Assembly: GCA_002633005.1 (NCBI GenBank) | Contig: NMRA01000106.1 | Coordinates: 105,655-169,654 of the forward strand | DNA: 64,000 nucleotides | From: Phoronis australis | Lineage: Eukaryota > Phoronida > Phoronidae | Direction: 5' to 3' | Shown: positions 38,101-44,996 of the stretch, one piece after another | How positions within the stretch are numbered: position 1 is the first letter of the stretch | Layout: each line of letters opens with the position of its first letter | The notes under the pieces: generated by a model | Database searches by the model: none | What the model saw: the letters and a program-made list of their open reading frames with translations, nothing else | Told to the model about the DNA's origin: nothing | Program-made: the position numbers and the translations under genes

Positions 38101-39824
38101 GCAATATAGCGGCATTCACTCTGCAAACGAACCACTGACGTCGGTGCGTCGTTTCTCACCTTTCCTCACAGGTTAACGCGACACCTCTTGGCAAGGTGAG
38201 GTCGACCGTATAAGAGGCGACGTGGACATAGACCGGTTAAGACGGTAAAAAAGACTAATTAAATCGGGTGGCATTCTCCTTTAAGGAGTGAATGTGACTT
38301 CATAGTGAAGTAATGGTACAAGTGTTATCAGAACACATAACGTTGTGTCACTTTCCGTGAAACCCTTTCCTTGCTGAGATTTGAGCTCGCGTAATCAAAT
38401 GCTCTGCTAACTGAACTAAATCCCGCGTGACCACTGACAGCGTATTTTAAGAATTTACATAAGTATTCACGTGACTGATTTGCTTATGTACTACATAACT
38501 GTTTTCACTCATTTTTAAACATTTACGTAGAAAATAAATCTGAAACTAAATAAGGCGATCCAGATCCCCCCAAGGATACTATTGTTTCACGAAATGTAGA
38601 ATATAAATAGGTAAATAAAACAACAAGAATGGATCAAATAAAATTTTTGGATATATTAATGTCCTTCGTCAACAGAAACAGAAATAAAGTAAAATCAAAC
38701 ACTATATGACAATTGACATTTAAGATGTGGCGTAATGAATATGATACATTGTTGCGGAAAAAATTCAATGATATAATTTAAGAAGTTTTTATGTTTAATC
38801 CATGAGGTTCTAGTGTATTGAGCTTGTCTATCCAATATTTTTCTCTTTTGAGTCTGTGAGGGGTACTGGGGTGTTGGAGTTTTTCTATTATTTGTACAGA
38901 AAGATCTTGAACATTATGGTTCTTGGAATTGAAATGATTACCTACAGTATCAGAAATGTTTTTTATGTATCATGTTAAATCTATGATTACGAAGCCGAGT
39001 TTGTAGATTATGTTGAGTTTGTCCTACGTATTGGATAGAACTTTTTTTACAAGTTATAAGGTAAATAATATTGTTGGTGGTGCAATCAGAATTATTTCAA
39101 AGTTTTCATTGGTTTGAGAAGACTGGAAAAAAGTGCTATCATTGATAAAGTAACACATTTTACACCTAGTTTTGTTACATTGTGTGTTGCCAATAGGTTT
39201 GTCAGTTTGGTGTATATTGTCGATGTTAGCTTTAACTAAATAATTTTTTAGATTTTTACAAAAGTATTTGGTTTTACTTTATTTCTGTTTCTGTTGACGA
39301 AGAACATTATTATATCCGAAAATTTCAGTTGATCCATTCTTGTTGTTTTATTTACCTATTTATAAACATTTACAAAATGTAAGATCACTAGTGCTCACTC
39401 CTACCATTTTTCAGAGCAATAGTTTCACCATTGACAAAACGACTGGTAAAGTGACACTTGCGAGGGCCTTAAATTACACAGAACGCTCTCGTCACGAAGT
39501 CCAATTGATTGTTGAGGTAATGATTATGCTTTTTCATAACACAACTTTATTGTCTTACACTGTCAACGCACGCACACATTAAATGCATTTAAGTAAATTA
39601 TTTTACAGAGCTAGAGAAACCGCATGAAATTTGAAAAGCATTTAATAATCTAAACTTCGTTGTGCACTTAGGCCTACATCACAAAAAATTTGAGTTATAG
39701 TCTATCACGCATATTAAAATGTTATATCTTTTGAATATCATAAAGAAAACATTTATCTTTTCAGGATTCGAATGGAAAGCACAGTGGTTCAGCTTTCTTG
39801 ACAGTCACTGTTAAAAGTGCTTAG
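8808..39824 (+). CDS. Secreted four-repeat cadherin-like protein (spliced)
   Basis: At least ten coding exons: 8808-8853, 14254-14325, 14754-14938, 27834-28013, 29325-29435, 33921-34068, 34214-34401, 37190-37372, 39415-39516, 39765-39824. All junction phases agree, and the joined exons give 425 codons including the stop. The protein starts with a short hydrophobic signal peptide (MNAFGFFLGICYVVC) and then four EC repeats. Cadherin hallmarks are LDRE in EC1 and EC3, DANDNAP at the EC1/EC2 link and DVNDNAP at the EC3/EC4 link. The EC2/EC3 link lacks the DxNDN calcium motif. The last exon ends in TVTVKSA and a stop, with no membrane segment, so secretion is inferred. EC1 and EC3 look short after LDRE, so a small exon may be missed in introns 14939-27833 and 34402-37189. 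It could be a truncated isoform of a longer gene, but no further exon is seen downstream. Partners and function are unknown; calcium-dependent adhesion is the family norm. Confidence 0.8.
9338..9883 (-). mobile_element. Transposon remnant with CXC cysteine cluster, copy 2 (inverted)
   Basis: Reverse-complement match to 1-553. On the minus strand it reads LLGGGALHLKC, RCKCKKNMCAGKLSLYC, GSNCT, then MCSCDNC. Relative to copy 1 it has a stop codon just after GSNCT, inside the cysteine cluster, so it is inactive. It sits in intron 1 of the cadherin gene. Confidence 0.5.
12690..13445 (+). mobile_element. Possible LINE 3' fragment
   Basis: A plus-strand frame at 12686-13081 contains HTYCRIESGKLARILRELR, then HC and SEDHLLLLCSLDNNIRSAF. 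This resembles the C-terminal R.E.GR...R.C..C...EDE.H.L..C.L....R region of non-LTR reverse transcriptases. The frame is then lost, and an AATAAA lies at about 13424, near the likely 3' end. Upstream RT motifs are not seen. Confidence 0.35.
14254..14325 (+). CDS. Cadherin-like exon 2: start of EC1
   Basis: Acceptor TTCTATTTTAG, donor G|gtgagt, phases 1 and 1. Encodes ANNPPRVVNSVRLLIVPENL and PVG, the A strand and the PEN-x-PVG element typical of EC repeats. Confidence 0.75.
14754..14938 (+). CDS. Cadherin-like exon 3: EC1 core
   Basis: Acceptor CCGGCCAG, phase 1, ending in phase 0 after LDRE with donor GAG|gtatct. Encodes IFTEDLDGD, FTIVP, LPADYYLKV, GSQKAEITLKNKLDRE. Clearly homologous to the exon at 34214, which has FTIVP, SPADYYMQV and GSQTALITLKNKLDRE. 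Confidence 0.8.
15000..20160. other. Intron DNA, no recognised gene
   Basis: Within intron 3 of the cadherin gene. No conserved coding segment is recognised; GT-rich stretches lie at about 16917-16960 and 19724-19765. A short C..C...H motif near 19395-19440 hints at a decayed LINE C-terminus but is too weak to call. Confidence 0.4.
20163..20197 (+). repeat. GA microsatellite
   Basis: About 17 GA dinucleotides ending in an ambiguous base at 20197. It sits at the left edge of the truncated Kolobok-like copy. Confidence 0.9.
20198..21221 (+). mobile_element. Kolobok-like THAP element, 5'-truncated copy
   Basis: Collinear with the right two thirds of 45409-47065: TTTGTAATGCCTTTGGAGTG at the start, GCGATAAGCTGACACCAGTA near the end, and a right terminus GGGTGGCATGCTCCT followed by TTAA. 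The THAP-coding left part is absent. It lies in cadherin intron 3. Confidence 0.6.
21974..22203. mobile_element. Small foldback element (MITE)
   Basis: The left end carries GGGGCCCGGTCCAA, then AAACTGACTTA and TCTTAA. The right end has TTAAGTC, TAAGTCAGTTTC, TTGGAACAGGCCC in inverted order. Arms are imperfect (about 45-55 bp). No coding capacity. Confidence 0.4.
22204..24553. other. Intron DNA, no recognised gene
   Basis: AT-rich, without convincing exons or a recognisable element. Confidence 0.4.
24554..24630. repeat. Near-perfect hairpin, 36-bp arms
   Basis: The left arm 24554-24589 pairs with 24595-24630 around a 5-base loop. The inner core GTGATCTGGGTTTTG with its complement is perfect; only four mismatches occur in the outer arm. 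It lies about 165 bp beyond the 3' end of the LINE remnant. Confidence 0.75.
24796..26545 (-). mobile_element. Non-LTR retrotransposon remnant (RT plus RNase H)
   Basis: Minus strand, 5'-truncated. Order: RT motif A (FFDLEDAYNKMD, about 26500-26545), then after a frameshift near 26400 SSGLPQGPPFSS, the catalytic box YVDD, a thumb with VTYLGIKMDRR, then RNase H with ATDGSLRDD, the FRAECEAYEDAL acidic residue and, after another frameshift near 25110, ADELAGIAEPIAD. The order RT then RNase H with YVDD points to the I/Jockey-related LINE groups. The 3' end is a run of GAAACAGATACAG-type units. At least two frame breaks make it a dead copy. The main intact stretch is 25106-26458. It lies antisense in cadherin intron 3. 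Confidence 0.85.
26600..27820. other. Intron DNA, no recognised gene
   Basis: Overlapping frames on both strands at 27218-27746 resemble no family I know and lack splice support. They are most likely chance or decayed repeat. Confidence 0.35.
27834..28013 (+). CDS. Cadherin-like exon 4: EC1/EC2 junction
   Basis: Acceptor GTTCTCAG, donor CAG|gtaaga, phase 0 at both ends, 60 codons. Contains LLILDANDNAPIFTDFP, a textbook calcium-linker motif, then SPVGSTIFTGVSVVDPD of EC2. Homologous to the exon at 37190. Confidence 0.85.
29325..29435 (+). CDS. Cadherin-like exon 5: EC2 middle
   Basis: Acceptor TTGTGTAG, donor AAG|gtaaat, phase 0 at both ends, 37 codons. Encodes FKVNSTTGTITLTKPLD and CYLYLVVK, matching the cadherin F-x-I-x-x-x-T-G-x-I-x-L strand pair. 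Homologous to the exon at 39415. Confidence 0.8.
31016..31438. mobile_element. MITE with about 55-bp inverted termini
   Basis: The left terminus TGCCCGGTTGCATGAAACAG continues inverted at the right end (CTGTTTCATGCAACCGGGCA). The arms run about 55 bp with few mismatches, and CTT flanks both sides. Nested in the larger element. Confidence 0.65.
32219..32535. repeat. About 150-bp-arm palindrome
   Basis: The left arm 32219-32368 and right arm 32386-32535 are near-perfect reverse complements (GGCGTGCGTTCAGTAG at the left end; CTACTGAACGCACGCC at the right) around a loop of about 17 bases. It contains several CTAGGACCTAGC-like inner palindromes. Confidence 0.75.
32560..32711 (+). repeat. Third arm of the 32219 palindrome
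   Basis: A direct repeat of the right arm (CCTCCCGTTCAGTAACG to ACTGAACGCACGCCC), able to pair with the left arm as well. Confidence 0.7.
32877..33311. mobile_element. Mariner-type MITE with TA flanks
   Basis: CCGGGAATTTCCGAAAATA at the left is matched by TATTTTCGGAAATTCCCGG at the right, with TA directly outside each end. About 27-bp termini, no coding capacity. The TA target suggests Tc1/mariner mobilisation. Confidence 0.65.
33921..34068 (+). CDS. Cadherin-like exon 6: end of EC2, start of EC3
   Basis: Acceptor ACTTATATAG, donor G|gtaaga, phases 0 to 1. Encodes DNNAIHNTTAYLTVSL (last strand of EC2), a GSKKQNSPPR linker without the DxNDN motif, then EDSPVG of EC3. Confidence 0.8.
34214..34401 (+). 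CDS. Cadherin-like exon 7: EC3 core
   Basis: Acceptor TTGCTTTCAG, phase 1. By analogy with exon 3 it ends after LDRE (GAA|gtgaat). An alternative donor nine codons later (GCT|gtaaat at 34429, also phase 0) would add VNSITLKVA, which looks like an EC F strand and may be the real end. Confidence 0.7.
34430..35720. other. Intron DNA, no recognised gene
   Basis: No conserved coding stretch between exon 7 and the satellite; a missing small EC exon could hide here. Confidence 0.3.
35721..36187 (+). repeat. 20-bp satellite array, 23 copies
   Basis: The unit ACGGTGATAATTAATTCTGA is repeated 23 times, plus a 7-base partial unit. Apart from an ambiguous base at 35721, only two variants are seen: a C in the unit at 36021 and a C in the unit at 36141. 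The near identity and the N suggest recent expansion or assembly collapse. No spacers, so not a CRISPR array. Confidence 0.95.
36200..37180. other. Intron DNA, no recognised gene
   Basis: AT-rich; a short AT run at about 36662-36680. No exon recognised. Confidence 0.4.
37190..37372 (+). CDS. Cadherin-like exon 8: EC3/EC4 junction
   Basis: Acceptor ATCAACAG, donor CAG|gtgaga, phase 0 at both ends, 61 codons. Contains VDDVNDNAPLF and VPESTPVGTVIFSG of EC4. A THAP/Kolobok-like element is inserted only 40 bp after its donor. Confidence 0.85.
37413..38280 (-). mobile_element. Kolobok-like THAP element, internally deleted copy
   Basis: Termini AGGAGAATGCCACCC and GGGTGGCATTCTCCT, with TTAA after the right end. 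On the minus strand (about 38119-37880) it encodes a C2CH THAP zinc finger: [37 protein letters not shown]. The transposase body is missing. Inserted just after cadherin exon 8. TTAA targets with a THAP finger fit Kolobok transposons. Confidence 0.75.
38374..38426 (-). other. tRNA-like A/B box remnant, possible SINE head
   Basis: Minus strand begins GCGGGATTTAGTTCAGTTAG with a good A box and has GAGCTCAAATCTC like a T arm/B box. The anticodon region between them is too short for a tRNA gene. Confidence 0.3.
38603..39364 (-). mobile_element. Penelope-like element remnant (GIY-YIG end)
   Basis: Between inverted arms of about 95 bp (38603-38698 and 39270-39364), the minus strand encodes the C-terminal part of a Penelope-like retroelement, ending at a TAA at 38778. 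It has CNKTRCKMCYFI, then in a shifted frame IIYLITCKK, IQYVGQTQHNLQTRLRNHRF (GIY-YIG nuclease core), then GNHFNSKNHNVQDLSVQI and REKYWIDKLNTLEPHGLNI. At least two frame breaks. Penelope-like elements often carry inverted terminal copies, which the arms fit. Confidence 0.75.
39415..39516 (+). CDS. Cadherin-like exon 9: EC4 middle
   Basis: Acceptor ACCATTTTTCAG, donor GAG|gtaatg, phase 0 at both ends, 34 codons. Encodes FTIDKTTGKVTLARALNY and VQLIVE. It starts about 50 bp after the right arm of the Penelope-like remnant. Confidence 0.8.
39765..39824 (+). CDS. Cadherin-like exon 10: last EC4 strand and stop
   Basis: Acceptor CTTTTCAG, phase 0, encoding DSNGKHSGSAFLTVTVKSA and TAG. The homologous exon 6 reads on past this strand into EC3, whereas this one stops, ending the protein without any membrane anchor. 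Confidence 0.75.
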   Translation, partial: DSNGKHSGSAFLTVTVKSA

Positions 39825-40203
39825 AATAGCGACATCTCATGTCCAACAAGAAGCGATTTTCACAGTAGACATGCTTGATGTTGCATTTCTAATCAATTAG
39901 CTACCAAAAACGAAATATTGATTACCATAATAAGATTTGAATTCCGATATCAACAAGAATATTGAAACCATCAGCGACTCGAGAAAAACCTTTAGAGTTT
40001 ATTGAGGTTGACCATTCAAAAATTGCACCTTGACAAACATTGCCTTTGACTTGAGTTGCCGGTTCATTCGGCAACAATTCAAGATCCGATAAGAGTGGTA
40101 ATGTTTTGAAAGCGCTTCGGTTATAAAATCCTATATGGACAGCTAAACAGTGACGAAATGTCGTGAGCATTAAATGCTGACACGATTTAAAACAGATAAA
40201 CGC

Positions 40204-40209
40204 AATAAA
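40204..40209 (+). terminator. Candidate poly(A) signal of the cadherin gene
   Basis: The first AATAAA after the stop codon, about 380 bp downstream. A single hexamer, so weak. Confidence 0.3.
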
Positions 40210-43200
40210 TTTTACAACAGTTATGCACATTTTCTGTGAATGTAAGGTAATGAGAAATGTTATGAAATCTGAAAACGATGAATAAGTATTAAAAGATATG
40301 CTGTGCAACAAATCGTGTGCTGTAGTACAAAGTGTCCCTGTCACCACAATAAGTCATCGGTGACGATTCGTGAAGTGGTGACAATTGTGGGCGTAGCAGG
40401 ATCACATCTGAGGAAACAACTTACAAGCGATGAAATCGGCGGCGAGCTAGTTAATTTCCGTTCGTGCTTAAACAAAGGCCCCTAGAGTCAGTCTTCATTG
40501 GTAGAACGTGTACTATCGAGAGAAAAAAATAACTGAAAATGGTGGATAAGTTTTGATGGTCATAACCTTGGAGCGGTCGTGATCTGACCTATGCTTCCCC
40601 TGACTGTACAATGCTGTAGAATAATACGGTGTTTCGACATTTACTCATACACAGCTACTTGTAGGTGACTAACGTTACCATGACTTCGAGCATGATTGTG
40701 ACTTAATTGAAGCGGCCCAAGTTTCACCGTGCCAGATCGACACAAGTAAAAGACTAAGAATTCACAGCAAACACGTAACTTTGTTAATGAGCGAAAACCA
40801 TTACAGCATGATTGGGAATTTCTACAAAAGCGTACATGAATAATTTACTAATTGCACAATGTCTTCAATTACACATAATCTTATGGAAATTACACGACCT
40901 AAGGGATGCACTCTGGGAAGTTACCAAGGCGACATCAGATTCGCACGAGTTTTATAATTGACATTTTCTCACTTTCGGCACACACTGGGCAGGATCTAAG
41001 TAAAAATATACCCACATTGCATGGAAGAAAATATGAGTTCCTTACTCCAATTAAAAGTGAGATTAGGTCTTCCAAAAAACGACAGTTCATTATTCCTCGA
41101 GACAATACTCGCCGACCTGGCGATCTTGGTCTCGAGTAATAATCAAATTTCCAATCTTTCCAAGTCCAGGATTGAGAAAAAAAATTGAGACCAATTTCAT
41201 ACATGTCACGGTAACAGGACCAAGTTAAAACTAGTTTTGTGACGTAAGCAAAGTGTTCTTTTAACCACTTTAAAACCACTATGAGACGCAAGCAAAGTGT
41301 TCTTATAACCACTTTAAAACCCGGCCAGTTGTGCTCTGGTTGAAACCCAGGAGAAAAACAGAGCACCTTCGCAAAATCAAAATTGACGAAAAAAATCCGA
41401 CGTCACACTTGACAACTCCCACGCATCTCGTCTTTCTCTGAAGGAATTTTGAAACATCAAGCCAGTACACAAAATATGTAATCACGTGCGCTACCCACTA
41501 CATTGAGAAAATCACAAACAAAAAACACAAATCAAAAATCATCTGACACCATATTCGAGAACCCCTCTAAAAACTCCAAGTCAAAGCAAATAAAAAGATT
41601 TCCAACCTGAAAAATGAGACCTTGGTTTCAACGTGGAGTTAAATGAAAAGGATGACATTGTTTGATTTCGCTAGCTTTAACAAAAGTAACAATTCCCTGC
41701 ACTACTGAAAAGGCAACATTCTTTCCTGGAAGGCTTTCATATAACCAGGCAAGACCTAACGTGTATAGACGTATTGCTTCCAACTATTGCTCCATGTTTC
41801 CAACATAAATGCATACACCAGCTCTGGAGAACACTAATAACATGGATTCATATCAATCATGAGCACATTACATATGAGATCTTAAGAGGCAAAACGTTAG
41901 TAATCTACACATTAGATATCGGTTATCTGTATCCAAAATGTTTCTGTTCAATTGATGTGACATCGATTCCATAACTTGAAAGAGGAGCTGAACTCGTGTT
42001 GGGTATACTAAAAGATTAACCATGTAATATGAATCATATCCATCTTCAAAATGAAACCCATCTGTCGTTTGTTACATCAAGACGCATCACATTCGGCATC
42101 CAACAAATCTTTAGCCAAGACATTAAAACATTTCAAAAATTATTTTGTCCGGGCCAATCCCCACACAAATTTGAAACCCAAGTCCGGCACGGTCACTATG
42201 CACTTATGCAGTGGCGCTTCAGGCGCATACCAAGCACATCTTTACATACCCAAAATCGAGCTCAGTTCCTCTTAAACCACACTACAAGTTTAAGGACTAT
42301 GCACTGCTCCATATAACAATTATTAAGAGGATTTCAGAATCAACATCAAACCGCGTAAAACGTGATGCAGCCTTTTACAAATTCTGGCGCGCCATCTGGA
42401 GATGGTAGCACAATATGTTCCAATCTACAAGACGCCATTGCGGGCAAGGACAAGGTACAAGTAAAATACCACCACTGCACCTCCCTTCAATGATGGAAGC
42501 ATTGTTTGCATAGAACACTTGATAAGTACTCATGACATGGTACAATAGAAAAAGAACATGAACTGAAAAATACAGAGAAGAATGTCACTCTATTCTCCAT
42601 TACGTTTTATTAAAGACATGACCAGTAGAAAAGAGAACAATGCCGTGTCAAAGAACAAAGCTGAGGGATATCAATGGTGACAACAGAACGCCATATACCA
42701 TGTATTTCCGAGAGAATCTGGATGAAATTAAACTACCGACATTTACAAAGTACTGCTCTAAACAGGTGGCTATGCCACTCTGCTCAAAAAACTGGGAGAT
42801 TCCACACAGACCGATCAAAAAGTCAAAAGTTAAAGCATACAGCAGTCTTGTTTCCTCAACCATAAATGCACTTGAAGTGAAAACCCAAACAAATAATTGA
42901 CAAAAAATGGGCGAAACAACAGATATTCAAAAGACTGCTTTTAGCACCTTCTTGGTAACACAAACCAGTACTTCGACCTCGACTTCATCCTCCAATGTGA
43001 TTGGTCTACTAAGTCACATGATATGCAAATCCCCATCAGCGTTTAACAAATTCTGCTCCACAAAGTATGGCAATTTGACATTCAGACCGTTTTCAGCTTT
43101 AATTACACGGTATAACAATGCACAACTAAGCAGATGTTAATATTCTTCAAATACAATTTTGTACATATCATAAGTATAAGATCCTTTTACTAGCCACTTG

Positions 43201-44884
43201 AAACAACACTAAAAAACAGCTCCAAAATCACCCATAATGCATAGCAGCTACTAAATGCAAAGAAAATACGCTGTGCATGTGACCAGTGCGATAGCTACAT
43301 CTAATACTAGTTTGTGCAATAACTAAATCTAGAGTGTGAAACCACTAGCTCTAAGCTAGTTCTCGTGCATCTACACGGTTGCTGCTGTATGTAAATATAT
43401 GACCCCGCTTAAGACAGAGTGTAAGAAGAAAGATTGCATAAGTGCTTTTTATTGAACCACAATTGAAAAACACATGCAAGCGATCATGCACCAGTGAATC
43501 GACCCAGAGGAAGATATTATGAACTGTTCCAAGGAGTGTGCCTGCTATTGACAACTTGCAAATGAGAGGAAGAGCACACTGGGTTTTGTATTGCTTTTAC
43601 TGGTGTCCTGATTTGATATGTGCGCAGGACTTTTCTGTGCTTTTGACAATTTCGAATAGAAATGGAGAGACAGCACAAAAGGTTTTGATTTTTTGACAAC
43701 CAAAAAGCATTTGATCAATGGATGTCAATTTGGTGTCCAAAAAGCACTGGCTTAGAAAGGTAGCAACATTTCTATGAGGGGGGGGGGGGGNGCTGGTGGT
43801 TAAATAAGACTTCATATATAGAGTAAATAGTACCTAGCATTTCAAAAAAATAATCCAAAATCGAAATTCACAGCCATCATCACTGCGTGAAGTTGACACA
43901 CAACTTGAGCGCAGTAAAGATCTATACAGGTCCTTGGATGGACTGATCTACCAACAGATCACCAATGGCAGCCTAAGAACCTGTACAGTTGAAAAATTTG
44001 ACATAAAACCGTTTATTGACACTCCGACACATCAGTAATACTAGAATATAAGATCATCTTTGACCATTGGTGAGCAATGTCATCCAACCACGCAAGAGCT
44101 ATACTCGCGTAAAATTCAGTAACTTTGCCACCAGAAATTGTCGGATTACACAAACCCAATAAATAACTTGAACTGCCTCAACTATCTTGGACTTCCTTCT
44201 CCCAGTTACAGTCTCTCGACAAAGAGATTCTACAGTGACTGCACTCTTTAACTGCGACCGCCTAACAAAGTGGCTTGCAACTCAAAAAAATAAAATCATA
44301 TGGATTTTCCAAAAACACAAACACAGCAAATGTGTAATTTTCTAATATCATGTCACTGTCTCAACACGAACTAGGCACTCTGCGGACAACTGTGACTTCT
44401 TTATGGTTAGTCAAGCGGAGACAATTTAGTAAAGCCCTACTTCACCACAAAGTAATTCACAATGTAGCCAAAAACGGAGGTCCATTTCAACCCTCCCTCC
44501 CTAGCTAGACCACTGGCCACAACAAATGCCCAGTACGTGTAAAGATGACAAGTAAACTGTTGAGAGCCATTTTGTATACAAGCCTATTTCCAGGCTATTC
44601 ACAAGACAACCACTCATCACATGAGCAGTTTACACAGTTGTTTTCAAAAAAAGATAGAATATAGCTTCAGCGAAAAAAACGGAAAACCTCTGTTTGAAGC
44701 ACTCTGAGACTTTCAAAGAAAACATTTGGATTGTTGACAAAGTTGAGTTTAGATGTTGAAAAATGACAACTGGCAGTAGATCTGTTTTTGAAAACTACTG
44801 TATTTAAGATTGGCTTCTGAAGTGGTATTGTAAAGGCAGACTTTTTAGGTAGCTGCCTTGGCATGCACACGTCTGCATGGTGAC
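40210..44884. other. Convergent intergenic region, probable AGO 3' UTR
   Basis: No conserved coding segment. On the minus strand it directly follows the Argonaute stop codon and contains AATAAA hexamers at 43448-43453 and 42606-42611, either of which could end the transcript. A poly-G run with an ambiguous base is at 43779-43791. It appears poor in the transposon families seen elsewhere in the window, as expected for a long 3' UTR. Confidence 0.4.
43448..43453 (-). terminator. Candidate poly(A) signal of the Argonaute gene
   Basis: AATAAA on the minus strand about 1.4 kb after the stop; a second candidate is at 42606-42611. Confidence 0.25.
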
Positions 44885-44996
44885 CTAGGCAAAGTACATG
44901 ACCTTGGTTGTCTCGTTGTGGATCTGCACCGCACGTGCCATGGCTGACAAGTTACGGTCCTGCTCACTGCCGCCGGAATGATGGCTGCCCTCACCG
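44885..44996 (-). CDS. AGO: AGO last exon, C-terminus
   Basis: 112 nt with TAG stop. Encodes [36 protein letters not shown]. Compared with human AGO2 the serines equivalent to S824, S828, S831 and S834 of the phosphorylated tail cluster are kept, and T830 is replaced by H. Confidence 0.93.

Noticed and set aside
38374-38426. tRNA gene
   Set aside because: A-box and T-arm-like sequences are present but there is no room for an anticodon arm; kept only as a possible SINE head.
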